A stretch of 64,000 nucleotides of DNA. Source: Rhexocercosporidium sp. MPI-PUGE-AT-0058 (taxonomy: Eukaryota; Ascomycota; Leotiomycetes; Helotiales). The stretch spans positions 124,001 through 188,000 of the forward strand of contig JAGTJL010000009.1 of the NCBI GenBank assembly GCA_020746875.1, written 5' to 3'. Position numbers and translations under genes: made by a program. Shown piece after piece: positions 10,901 to 21,263 of this stretch (position 1 is its first letter; each line of letters begins with the position of its first letter). Under the pieces are notes generated by a model. That model was not told the origin of the DNA and did not search any database. It saw only the letters and a list, made by a program, of their open reading frames with translations.

Positions 10901-11919
10901 AGGAGCATAATCTTCAAGGAAGTAATCAAACCGGCGCTTCAATGTCGGCTGTGCGAGATGACGGCGCCTGAGTTACGCGGTCCTGGAGGGGGGTTTTGTA
11001 TGGGGTTCTTGGTCGGAGAGGCGGCTCTGGGTTTCATTAGCAATTTGAGGAGCCGCTGGTCGCCAAAAATACACCCAAGTAGAGCCAAAGTTGGCGTTAC
11101 GAGCCTCCCCGACGAGAGCAGTCAGCCGATGTGGGTGACGCGGGCGCCTCGTGAAGCTCGCGCAACAAGCACGGTCCAGCTCGTGTATTCGTGTACCCGG
11201 CTTGTGTTGTTGACCTTGTTTTTGTGGACGTGGACGAGAAGGAAGAAAAGGCGCGTTGGCGCGCTGCATATTGGCAAAATCTGGGTTCTTGCGATGAGCT
11301 ACTGCTGCACTTCATATCCACTTTGCTCTTCCTTGCAAGGGTTCTAATTATGACTCAGAGACGCTGCAGATGTAGTGCTGCCGGTTGGGGTGCCGATGGA
11401 GATGGGAAGCTTGCAGCGCCTGTCGAGCGGCCTACCAAATGGCCATCTGGGCCTGACCAAGAAACAAGCTTGGGTTCACACTTCAGATTCTGGGTAGCCT
11501 TCTCTCTCTTCTCCGCGTTTCACATTGAATTAGACTCGCAGGACCCTGGTGATTGCCGGAGGGGATTGGGCTGTGCAGCTTCTTGTCGTGGGAAGGATAA
11601 ATATCAGCATGTCGCCTCAGGATTTGTTGATTCTTGATCAATTCGATAGAGCTCTCCCTTCTGTCGTCCTCATACATACTCCATCTCTTTACTTGTTCCA
11701 TCATCATAGATTCTTCAAAAGTTTAGACGAGCTGTGCTCACCCACGAATCTCCTAGCCTTCTTCCTGTTGTATTGACAATCGGAGCTGGCCTCCTCAACA
11801 TAATTGATAGTGTCTAATCGACACCGGATCCTGTACCCCAAACTCATCTCACTGCGTAAGTGGGATTTATTGCAGCTCTCTCGTCATGACTAACATTCGT
11901 CAGTCTGGAAGTACCCAAG
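7991..11919. other. 3.9-kb gene-free region
   Basis: The longest stretch without a supported gene. It holds a short (CCGGGT)n run at 8395-8417, recurrent GAAATGA words in 9430-9800, a swapped pair of GGTCACGTG and TTTCAGACC words at 9871-9888 and 10036-10054, and a complete MITE at 10579-10829. ORFs are short with no recognisable domains. A 5' leader intron of the next gene is likely at 11856-11903. The rest may hold promoters, non-coding transcripts or decayed transposon DNA. Confidence 0.5.
10579..10829. mobile_element. MITE-like non-autonomous DNA transposon
   Basis: A 251-bp element bounded by perfect 29-bp inverted repeats, 10579-10607 and 10801-10829. The outer ends read CTCGCAGTGGAC and, on the other strand, the same. 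After one mismatch the repeat continues for four more matching bases. It is flanked by the 5-bp direct repeat ACACG at 10574-10578 and 10830-10834, the expected target-site duplication. There is no internal ORF with a transposase motif. The perfect ends suggest recent insertion. The transposase family is not assigned: a 5-bp duplication does not fit Tc1/mariner (TA) or hAT (8 bp). Confidence 0.85.
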
Positions 11920-13605
11920 ATGTCATTCGACTACTCGTTCTCATTTGGTGCTGGCCCTGCCACACCCCCAGACTTCTCGTTCGAGGAGGCTCTCAACAGT
12001 GCCTCATTCCACATCGGCCACAGCCGATCAAGCTCTCATGCTTCAATGTACTCTCAAGGGTCATCACCTGAGTCTGTCAACACTCAATTGACCACACCGG
12101 CTAGATCACCCATTAGACAACATGGCCCGTTGTTGCTGCCCAAGATCCGTCCTCAAGATCAAGAGATCCATTCCCCACCCAAGAGAATGAAGAAGATGCC
12201 CATGACCAAGTCAAACTCTCTTCAACCAACCACAAGCTTCAGACCATCTCACACAAGAAGCTACACAAACCCAGAGTCCATCTCTTTCGTCCCTCAAGAC
12301 AACTTCCCATCTCACACACGCTCGATGTCAACACTGTGCTCACCAATCTCATTCGCGCCAGACAACAGTGAGCGGAGAGCTTCCAGTGCGGACCTTCTCG
12401 ATACCCAGACCATTGGAAAGTATGGTTTCCCAACATACCGACAGATGCCAAGCTACATCCCATCAGCCACCAACAGCCAGACAGAAACATTCAACCAACA
12501 GACATTCTACGTTCCTCAACGCACACCATCGCCACTCCAGAACTCTATCTGTCTGGATGACATGACACTGAGCCCTATCGATGATGGCAACAACACCTCG
12601 CTAATGGCATACCTGACGTCTCCCAATCCAGCACCGGGTCTGGTCCGTCAAATCAACATCCACCTCCGCGACACAAACACCAAGCACTTCTGGTGGGATA
12701 TCCGACAGATCCGGCCCTGGACATCCTTCAATACGACAACCATCAGCACCATCCCAGGTCTCCAAGCGCTGCTCAACGTCAACCTTCCCTCTTCCACCTT
12801 CCCCACACCGCCCAAGACTTCCTTACAGCCAGAAACCGAGCTCGATCTCCAGAATATCTACAGCTCCTTCTACGGCAGCAAGCTCAACGCCGCACTCTCA
12901 CTCTCCATGGGCCAGCGCCACCTCGTCATGCGCCCATCGGCCAAATCCACCACCGACCCTTCCTTCACCTCAAACTACACAGACGACACCTCGCAGCTGA
13001 TCTACGGCCGTGGACTCGGCCGCGTCGTCGGTCTAGTCAAGTCTTTCGATCGCTGGAACACCGGCATGCGAGTCGAAGGCAACCACAGGAAAGTGGAGTA
13101 CCTTCGCGGACTGGCACATCTCCACCGCCACATGCGCGAGCATGGTTGCAGATACGGCTTCATCATCACCGAGATCGAGCTGGTCGTCGTCCGCAACGGC
13201 GGAGACTCAGTTCCCCATTTCGGGTACTTGGAGATCCAGACCATCCAGCTCGCTGCGCATGATAACCCTCACACTTCTACATTTGAAGAGGTGGAAGGCA
13301 GTTTTGTTGATGCTGGAGAGGAGAATGTCGTCCCGAGGAAGATGAAGATGACTGCGTTGCTTGCGCTGTGGTATCTGCACATGTTGGCGAGAGACGATCC
13401 CTTGCCTGGGCAGGTGGGCTGGAAGAGCGAGATTGGAGCGCCGGCTGAGGGGACGAGACGGAAGTGTTTGCCGAAGGATGAGTGGATTCCTGAGCCGCAG
13501 CTTGCGGAGAAGAGAGAGGCGAAGAGGATTAGAGGTTGGGTTTGGCCTGAGGAGGCGGTTGGCAGAAAGGAGTTGGGGAAGAGGGGTGTGAGATATAATT
13601 GTTGA
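11920..13605 (+). CDS. conserved ascomycete protein, function unknown
   Basis: 561 residues in one exon. Residues 1-200 are low complexity, rich in Ser, Pro, Thr and His, and probably disordered and nuclear (PPKRMKKMP looks like a basic nuclear signal). From about 245 the sequence is ordered: FWWDIRQIRPW, GRGLGRVVGLVKSFDRWN, EYLRGLAHLHRHMREHGCRY, GFIITEIELVVVRNG, TALLALWYLHMLARDDPLPG, KCLPKDEWIPEP, EKREAKRIRGWVWPEEA. Blocks of this type are, to my knowledge, shared by many moulds. The IITEIELV strand with acidic residues hints at a PD-(D/E)XK-like fold, but this is only a guess. ATG 11920 follows a likely leader intron (11856-11903, with GACTAAC branch point) that would remove the upstream ATG at 11886. 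Confidence 0.8.
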   Translation: MSFDYSFSFGAGPATPPDFSFEEALNSASFHIGHSRSSSHASMYSQGSSPESVNTQLTTPARSPIRQHGPLLLPKIRPQDQEIHSPPKRMKKMPMTKSNSLQPTTSFRPSHTRSYTNPESISFVPQDNFPSHTRSMSTLCSPISFAPDNSERRASSADLLDTQTIGKYGFPTYRQMPSYIPSATNSQTETFNQQTFYVPQRTPSPLQNSICLDDMTLSPIDDGNNTSLMAYLTSPNPAPGLVRQINIHLRDTNTKHFWWDIRQIRPWTSFNTTTISTIPGLQALLNVNLPSSTFPTPPKTSLQPETELDLQNIYSSFYGSKLNAALSLSMGQRHLVMRPSAKSTTDPSFTSNYTDDTSQLIYGRGLGRVVGLVKSFDRWNTGMRVEGNHRKVEYLRGLAHLHRHMREHGCRYGFIITEIELVVVRNGGDSVPHFGYLEIQTIQLAAHDNPHTSTFEEVEGSFVDAGEENVVPRKMKMTALLALWYLHMLARDDPLPGQVGWKSEIGAPAEGTRRKCLPKDEWIPEPQLAEKREAKRIRGWVWPEEAVGRKELGKRGVRYNC

Positions 13606-14187
13606 TGAGGATGGGACGGGATGGGCTGCTGGTCGGTCGGTCAGTTCATTGGTTTGATGAGGAATGAGGGATGAATGGAATGTGTGATGGGAGGGTATAT
13701 GAGTAATGGTTACATGCTTACTTGGCTGCTCTAATAATTTACATGATCTCAAAGTTCACTTTGTGCCTACCACCAGATATGTTAGTGCCTGTTGTCAACC
13801 TCAAAACTCCAGGTAATTCATACAGAGAAAGCATTTAAGACATCGAAAATCGAAAATTGATGGCTTTAGATTAGATTATCTCATAGTTATGTTCATTTAA
13901 GTTCGATTCGTGGTTATCGCTCACCAACTTGACCGGATGGAGTCGCTGTCCGGCTTCAGCGTCAATTAAAGCCCCGGAGATTTGCCACGAAGCCCCTCAG
14001 TCTACTTAGCCGATGTGCGGGGCTGCTGTGCGGGAGTAAATAACACCCCGCCAACCTCAACGCCAGAGCTCACAGCAAATCACCAGCACCATCTTCAGCC
14101 ATAACCTGCAACTAAAAAGCATGAAGCCAATCGACTTGAAAGTACCTGATAGCACATGACGGGACAGACAAAGGAGGACTGAACGGG
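13606..14187. other. intergenic region
   Basis: This should hold the 3' UTR of the unknown gene and the promoter of the SDR gene. A 13-base word at 14028-14041, GCGGGAGTAAATA, matches the inner end of the MITE repeat but the rest of the repeat is absent. Nothing else was seen. Confidence 0.4.
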
Positions 14188-15458
14188 ATGGATCTCTTCC
14201 AAGATGTCAGCACGCCTGTTCCGCTCGAGCACGGCTTGAGTTCGAATCTGAACTTGAACTTGAACTTGAACCTGGACAATGGCATTGGCATTGGCGATGT
14301 TGCCATGTCGCCCGAAAGCAGCAGCTGCAAGTCGAAGCTCCAGTTGCCGGTGAGCTGTGATCCTCCTGGACCGGGGAATCCAGCGAAGCAGATGGTGTGG
14401 ATTGTGAGTTTATTCTGTTATCCTGAGAGAGAACGGTGTCCTAAGAGGAGGCTGTCTTCACAGCAATATCTATCTATCTATCTACCTACCTTCTTACCAC
14501 TCATTTGAGCTTCTACTCACTTCTAGTATCCAACTCTAACACACCCATCCAGATCTTCGGCAGCACAGGACACATGGGTCGATCCCTCGTCCGACACTGC
14601 CTCAACCAAGGCGATCTCGTCTGCGCCGTCGGTCGAACCTTCGAAAACACGCTCGAGTCGATGCAGAACTGGCACCCCAACTGCCTCGGGACGCTCTGCG
14701 ACGTACGAGCGCGGGAGTCCGTCAGCGAAGTAATCGAGACCGCCATCTCGCACTTCGGACACGTCGACACCATCGTCAACTGCTCCGGGTACGGCGTGAT
14801 AGGCGCTTGTGAGGACCAGGATGATCATGAGGTCCGCAATCAGTTCGAGACGAATTTCATGGGCACGTTGCACATTATTCAGCTGAGCTTGCCGTATTTT
14901 CGCGAGCAGGGCCAGGGCAGGTATCTTATTTTTAGTAGTACAAGTGGTGCGCTGGGTGTGCCTGGACTAGGTCCGTATTGTGCTACGAAGTATGCTGTTG
15001 AGGGGCTTATTGAGGCGATGTTGTATGAGATTGACTCTTTCAATATCAAGGCTACCTTGGTGGAGCCTGGACTTGTGAGGAGGGATGAGCCGGATTGGGA
15101 GTCGAATCCTCTACCTACTTGGGGGCATTTTTTGATCAAGCCTGCTAGTGAGCCGTATTCGCAGGCTACATCGCCGGCTTTACATGCGAAGAGGATGGTG
15201 CAGTGGTTGGGGGATAAGCAACCTACGAGTGCTGTCAAGTGTGCAGAGTTGGTCTGGCAGCTAGGCCATTGCTCGTACCCTCCGCTGAGGCTGCTACTAG
15301 GAAGTTATGCTATTGAGAGTATTCGAGATCGCTTAAGGTCGATCATTGAAGAGTTGGAAGATTGGAAGCACTTGCATTTCCCCATAGCATCAGATGCTCC
15401 AAGCGAAGACAAAGAAGAGGAGGCTGAGAACTCTGGACAGATGGACACGGGCTCGTGA
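14188..15458 (+). CDS. short-chain dehydrogenase/reductase
   Basis: An NAD(P)-dependent oxidoreductase of the classical SDR superfamily; substrate unknown. Exon 1 is 14188-14403, a 149-bp intron 14404-14552, and exon 2 14553-15458; 373 residues. The join creates the cofactor-binding strand MVWIIFGSTGHMG (Gly75..Gly81). NCSGYG at 148-153 stands where NNAG usually is, and Tyr214-x3-Lys218 (PYCATK) with Ser200/Ser201 gives the catalytic site. The first 70 residues are an unusual extension with the repeat NLNLNLNLNLD, encoded by AACTTG copies, and a Pro-rich stretch. If translation instead began after the intron, the first glycine strand would be lost, so the spliced form is preferred. Confidence 0.85.
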
Positions 15459-15629
15459 GATGCACCGACAGTAGCGTACTTTGAAAGAATGGTATCATTT
15501 GTAATAAACGCCCCAGGCAATGCTCCTTCGCAAACCGTATTCCAAGCATACACTAATAACCTATAAACCGACGACTCCCAATAACTCCAGTTTGCTTTCA
15601 ATCGTTTCCCATCTCCCTTCCTTTTTGAA

Positions 15630-16491
15630 CTACCTTACTTCTGGCACCGGAGCAGCGGCAACGGCAATCTCGTTGTTGATTGCATCTGCAGTCTCCTCTC
15701 TCGGTCTACCCTCAAAGATCCGTCTCCAGAACATGGGCGGATCGAATGGTCTTGATCCCCCATGGAGGGGCGGATACACATCGCTGAAAAAGTACCAAAT
15801 ATGACCGATCACCACGCCCATAATCTCATCCTTCGGTATCGTGCCATGAACCACCAGACTGAACAACATCAACACCCACGGCAAGTATGGGGCCGTGAAG
15901 ACCAGCAGGCCCAGGAAACTGAGTCGTGTGTCTGGGTTCCGGCGCGACCAGATGTAAACGAGTGTTGAGGAGAGTGGGTGTCCGAGGAATGGCATCGAGA
16001 CGAGTGGTGAGAGGCAGATCAAACAGGTTGTAGAGTAGAGGAGGAGCCATGAGAAGTAGGCTGGTGAGCGGCCGGATGATTCTTCGAGCAGGCGTGAGTA
16101 GCGAGTTAGGAAGAAGACGTGGAAGACGAGATCCAGAGAGAGGGGACCGAAGTAGAGGAAGGTTGTGAGGAGGCGCCAGTACTATCCAATGCATCAGCAA
16201 ACCTGTCTCCCTCTGCCAAATCCGCTTCTTCCAACTGCTAGAAACAATGTGTACATAGCGGAGATACAGAGGTAAAGAAAAGCATACCTGAGACTTCGAA
16301 AACACCGCCCGGAAGCTGTAGAACAGCTGGAACGGCGTCACGATCTGGCATTGCACCAGCGCGCTGCAGATAACCACAGCTGTCGTCCACCATCTGGTGC
16401 AGAGGGGCATCTCCCAGAACCATTGCTCGAGAGGGAATCCAGCCGCCCCTCCAATGCCGCCGCCGCCATCTCCTCCCATCATTTGGTCCAT
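15630..16491 (-). CDS. DER1: derlin, ER-associated degradation protein
   Basis: An ER membrane rhomboid pseudoprotease that helps retrotranslocate misfolded proteins for ERAD. Exon 1 is 16491-16288, intron 16287-16182 (106 bp), exon 2 16181-15630; phase 0; 251 residues. The derlin marks are the WR motif at Trp70-Arg71 (exactly at the exon 2 start, YWRLLTTFLYFG), the GxxxG-like GVVIG before HIWYFFSDVYP, and the final FWRRIF. Six membrane segments can be drawn. No rhomboid Ser/His catalytic pair is seen, as expected. The N-terminus has a short Gly-rich stretch. Whether it is the DER1 or DFM1 paralogue is unclear: no SHP-type p97-binding box is visible in the short tail, which favours DER1. It converges with the SDR gene, 171 bp apart. 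Confidence 0.93.
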
Positions 16492-17569
16492 GTTGACTTT
16501 GTGTCGATTGCGCCACTTGCTTGCTTGCTTTCAAGAACCTGAAACGGATGGAGATGTTTCGATTGGGAGAAGGAGAGGGTCGTTGCTTGATCGTAAGAGT
16601 GTAGTGTGACAAAGATAATCCAGAGTACCTATGATAAAGAGAGTGGGTGGAAGTGAAGCTGCCTTGATGGGTGAGATGAGTGAACTGAATTGAAGTGGCC
16701 TTTCGAATGCTCGATAAGCCAGCTGGCGTTATCGGGTTCATCGCACCGCCTCATATTCCAGTCCCCCGCCAGCCATGCCGGCCAAGCCAAGGGCTCGGTT
16801 CCAGATTCCTTTCTCTATTGTTTCACTAGTAAACAGACAGAGACAGAGACCTTTGAAATGTTCAAGAATCTTTCTGCACGGGATCAGTTGTTCAAGTTAC
16901 GGATTGTTATGCTTTTTATCGCCAAGTTCTTTGGTGAGGCTCATGCTAATCTCTCCTACCTATAATTGGAACTTCCAAAATGGGATTATGTAACCTCCGC
17001 TTTAGTATTGTAAGAAGAACGTATGGTAAGCTAACACTCAATTGACTTCATCTAGAGATTGCACTTAGTACTTAGGCAGCCCACCACAGGGCTCTTATGT
17101 TCTATTCACATTTAACTAGAGGTTTTGAGCATAGCCGATGGTTTATTGTCAAATGCGTGAGGGGACAGCCGAGATGTCGGTAAACACAGAGGAAGGTTCG
17201 CAGTAGCCGGGGCGGCGGAGCTACCACTTACTTACTGTTCACTTGCCTACAATATATACAATTACTTTCCAGATGCATCGTGAAAAACCGGTCACGCATA
17301 ATAAGCATACCGGATCAAGGAGTGAGTGAAGAAAGTCATGGTGCAAACGACACACAGAAAGGCGCTTAAGTTCCTCTAGAATAAGATCCCAGCTCCGTAG
17401 CCAGACAGACGAGCCATGTCTTCTCATCACATCTCATTCCGCCTCGGCAGCCCAGCCAAACACTGGCGCGATACAAAAATAGACGTATCAAAGCAAAGCA
17501 ACCAGAGGTACTCGCAAGAACACCGACAAATGCTACAAACAGGTCTTGATGAACCCAACCCCCATGGTA
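16492..17569. other. intergenic region between derlin and LYAR-like genes
   Basis: Promoter of the derlin gene on one side and 3' UTR of the LYAR-like gene on the other. No coding exon, tRNA or notable repeat was recognised. Confidence 0.4.
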
Positions 17570-19056
17570 TCACAGAAACAAGACGATCTCCCCACGCTCA
17601 TTCTTCTTCATGCGTAGACTCCTCCATAACTCCTTCTCCTCTACCGCCTTGCCGAGCCCGGTATTCGTTGCTGCGCGCTCGCGGTGATAACGCTTCAGCG
17701 CCTTGTTCATGCTGACCCCTCGCTCGCTATCGGGCCCTTTGTTGATGAAGCTCAAGAGTAGCTCAGCACGAGGTTGGTAAACGACTAATTGGCTGCCGGT
17801 CTCCTCTAATGGCGCCTCGCCATTCATAGGCTGGTACTCGATCATCTTGCGGGCAGGGCGGTCCGAACCCTCGCGATGTCTACGGTGTTTCCTCTTAGGT
17901 CTGTCTTCGGAATGTTCTCTTGACGAGACACGCTTGGTACTGATCAGAGACATGAGATTGTTGCTAATGGTATCGACGCGGCCTCGCTTCAGGTTCTTTG
18001 AATGCTTGGTCTTCTTCAAGGGGCTGCCGGGAGAGGCATCGGCAGCGTCACCGCCAGAGTAATCTGGTGATGGTGGGAAGACAGAGGGTCGAGACATGAG
18101 GCGGTTGAGACCACCTGTTAGGCCGGAGTGAAGAACCGGCGGGGCATCAGTCATGCTCTCGTCGTCACGGGCAGCGAGATCGTGGGTTTCGACGTGGAGG
18201 CGCTTGCGTTTCTTGTCCTTCTTCTCCTCGCGAGTGAGCTCCCGGTCTTTTCTGTCCTTCTTGCGTTCTCGCTCTGCTTTGGGTGCTGGCGTTTGGTACT
18301 CTGATGCTGCGGTTGGGACAGGTCCGTTTCCATATTCTATCAAATCCGATACACTGTTTGCGGCGTCTCCGAAGCGTACTCGCACCAGGTCCCGGTCATG
18401 ATTTGACTCCATATCCTCATCCCTGGCATCCTCAATTAGGTGCATTGGCTCTGGGGCTGGTAACTCGAGTCGTGACTGGTTTGGGGTCGAGCTGTCCACC
18501 AAGAAATCGAAGACGTTGACAGGACTGGATGCATGTGTGAACCCTGGGGCCGCAGAAGGAGGGGATGGGGCTTCTGGCATCGGTGGTTCAACGATCTCGA
18601 TGTGCGAATTGTTGTGGTACTCATCGTCGGCATCTTCAACGTATGCGGTATGTGGTACAAGCGCCTGGGAATGGTTCTGGCTCTGATTGTTGCTTCTTCC
18701 CTTCTTCTCCTTCTCCGGACGATACAATGCTCCCTGGTACTTCTGTGCTTCGCTGATACAACTCTGCGATACTTGTCAGCGCATTCCAAGGGCCTAGCAG
18801 AGGGATGCATACCGTATGTGCGCGATACTCGGTGTCGTAGAAGTGTACCATGCAGTCAATACATGTAAACGATGCGCCGTAACATTGATTGCGGTGAGGA
18901 TCCAGCTTCTTCTTCGTGAGGACGTCGCCGCAATTCTATCGCAGCAGCAATGTCAGACCAGATCATTGTCCTCGTCCATCCTCGCAATAAGCCCGTGGTG
19001 GGTGTTTCAGAGCGCGTAGAGAGGAACGAACATACCTCGCAGGAGAAAGAAACCAT
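17570..19056 (-). CDS. LYAR-type C2HC zinc-finger nucleolar protein
   Basis: Probably a nucleolar/nuclear protein related to animal LYAR, which acts in ribosome production and nucleic-acid binding. Three exons: 19056-19036 (only seven codons), 18935-18813 and 18763-17570, all joined in phase 0; 445 residues. Splicing assembles MVSFSCENCGDVLTKKKL, then HRNQCYGASFTCIDCMVHF and CISEAQKYQG, the zinc-finger spacing of LYAR. The rest is charged and low complexity (KAERERKKDRKDR, KKTKHSKNLKRGR), suiting nucleolar targeting. The end, LWRSLRMKKNERGEIVLFL, resembles the conserved end of fungal members. The first exon is tiny; unspliced, the finger would lose its first Cys pair. Confidence 0.88.
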
Positions 19057-20172
19057 GATTGAATTTTCTCTTTTCGGCGCCCGATTTGTGGGGTTTTGCT
19101 GGAGACTCGTCACGCTGGGTGGTGGAGGAGATATTCGAAGTTGATGATGGGCGAGCAATAGGAAGAAAGGAAAGGTTTGCAGAGAGGGGGGTGTCTGGGT
19201 AAGTGTGTGGGTTGGTTGTAAGGGGGCGCGTTGGTGGTTGTCGGAGATGTTCCAAGTCTCACAGTCAGTCAGTCAGTTCAGTCAGTACGAGGCTAGCCCT
19301 GACCCTGGGTCTGGCTCTGGCGCTGCGGGACTGTACTGTAACCGTGCCCTGCTTATTCCCCCCTTCCTGCCTTCCTCCTAGAGTCGAGTAGCCCTATTTC
19401 TGGATCAGGATTGCGGGCGCTGGTCGATGGGTGGGTGTGTGGTGGGTGGTGGGTGTTGTTGGGCTTGGGTGTCGGGCTTGGGCTGGGGCTTGGGCTTGGC
19501 GTGGTCTCTGCGCGCTGCGCTGATGCAAGGTCGCGCCCGCTGCATGACTACCTGATCGCCGACGCTGTATGGCTGCCGCTGTTGGGAAGGGCGTGGATTG
19601 GCTGTGAGAAATACTGGTGGAGATGAGCAAGAAACTCTCCATTCCACTCCGGTTCAATATGAGCGAGGCTTGGGGCATGGGTATTAATCCGGAGTCGTTG
19701 TTTCGGCGTTGATATTCAGATAGTAATAGGAGAAAGAATTAAGAGTTTGAGATAGATGGCTAGAGTAATGAAGAGCACAGGTTCGATACTGTATTTCATA
19801 TGGTCAACTTTATCAATTGCCAATATAAGAACTTGTTGATAAGGTGTTACGCAACTCAGGACCGTCGGCCGGACTCCATCCAAGGTACTCGGGAATATCA
19901 AATGGCATTATGACAGCCAATGAGAGTGTACAATATCATGCAAGACAGTCGTACGATCCTGTGTCCAAGATTACCGGCATCACTGCTGAGTTCAGATGAG
20001 ATATTGTACGATAGACGGGGCGTGGGCAAGACGCATGTGGTTTGAAAGATGTCTATTGCATGAGTGCGGTCTTTTGTACAGTGTATTTTGGTTGCACCTC
20101 TCCTTCTCCAGTCCAGAACTTCTCCTTCCAGACTGTCTGACTGGCTTGCCCGACCCTATTGGGTTTCAGCGA
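19057..20172. other. intergenic region with G-rich and AGTC runs
   Basis: Contains an AGTC microsatellite-like run near 19262-19287 and a strongly G/T-rich strand at 19409-19500 (GGGTGGTGGGTG and TTGGGCTTGGG words) that could form G-quadruplex-like structures. No coding region is supported. Confidence 0.45.
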
Positions 20173-21263
20173 TTAGAAAGGCTATTCAACGTTAGTTTTT
20201 GTGATGGTTCACATTGAGTTTTGGGTGTGACGAAGCGAGAGTAGCTACAGCATGAGTAACTCCGGCTACAGCCACATCTCACTGGAATTCTGAACCTGAA
20301 GCTGGAGTTATATTCGGAGTCTCGGGCGAGATCTGAGGACAGCACGAGTACCATGCAATTTGAGTCCAGGGCAATACTGCATGCCTGGCACCGCAACTGT
20401 TCGAATGTGTCCCGGAGCAAAAAGGTTTACACTCGTAGCCCCTCATGCTTAATGTAGATTCCAGACATAACCCCCTTGAACTCTTTCCTCCTCGCACACC
20501 TCCTTCCAGCACCAACGAAAAGAAAATCCACTAAACTTACGTTGTCAGAAGCCGGAATCTCCTTGATGAAATGCTGTCCAATGATAGGAACCTTCTGTAG
20601 TTGAAATCAGCGCCTTCCTTTCTTCATTCATTCCATCACCATGAGCACCGAGCAGAAGGTAAACATACCACCATGATATCGTTCCTGACCTTAGGAACCT
20701 CCGCAAAGAAAAACATGGCGAAAACACCAGCAACACCACCGAAAGCTCCGAGTGTCATTCCCCTATTCATAGCTTATCAGCCTTGTCCTGTATATCTGCC
20801 ACTTCCTCAAGCTCTAGCTTCAAGGGTTGGGTTGACTTGAAGTATCCGGTTGGGATGTTGAAAGGAAGATGTAGACGTACAATCTCGTAGCATGCTTCAA
20901 TGTCCAGCCGTGGAAGTTCGGCTGCAGCTTGTACCTGTTGTTCGACTCTGTCAGCCATCTATTGCACCAATCTTCTTGCCATCCATGTTCGGCTCCCGTC
21001 CCCGTTTCTCTTCATCCTCCATCACTCCTCTCCCCATTTCCATCCCCAGACCAAAAAAGACGTACTTAGGACCATACGGACTCCGGTAACTCGCATATCC
21101 TGGGTTCTGTTTTGGAGGCGTAATGCCTGTGCTTGGGTGGAACTGCCATTATAGACATATCAGCAAGGAACCTCACTTCCCACTTCCCAACTTCCGCCTC
21201 GTACCTCGCGGGAGGTATCCGAGTATCGTAGGAGCTGCAGAGAGAACATACCTCGCCGGCCAT
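20173..21263 (-). CDS. QCR10: cytochrome bc1 complex subunit 10
   Basis: Small inner-membrane subunit of mitochondrial respiratory complex III. Six exons on the minus strand: 21263-21252, 21142-21066, 20934-20881, 20762-20669, 20594-20541 and 20181-20173; 99 residues. The read-through is MAGEFHPSTGITPPK, then SYRSPYGPKYKLQP, HGWTLKHATRLGMTLG, the membrane helix AFGGVAGVFAMFFFAEVP, KVRNDIMVKVPIIGQHF and IKEIPASDNPF. The family signature is the GAFGG..FFFA.VPKVRNDI helix with its following loop. Exon 1 has four codons, and the last exon has only Pro, Phe and stop after a 359-bp intron. All joins keep frame (phases 0, 2, 2, 0, 0). Transcript data would be needed for the two tiny exons, but the middle is secure. 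Confidence 0.87.

Noticed and set aside
13207..13752. 181-codon minus-strand ORF
   Set aside because: Antisense shadow of the conserved 561-residue protein.
14028..14041. Second MITE copy suggested by GCGGGAGTAAATA
   Set aside because: Only 13 bases match the inner end of the repeat; the outer CTCGCAGTGGAC part and a partner repeat are absent.
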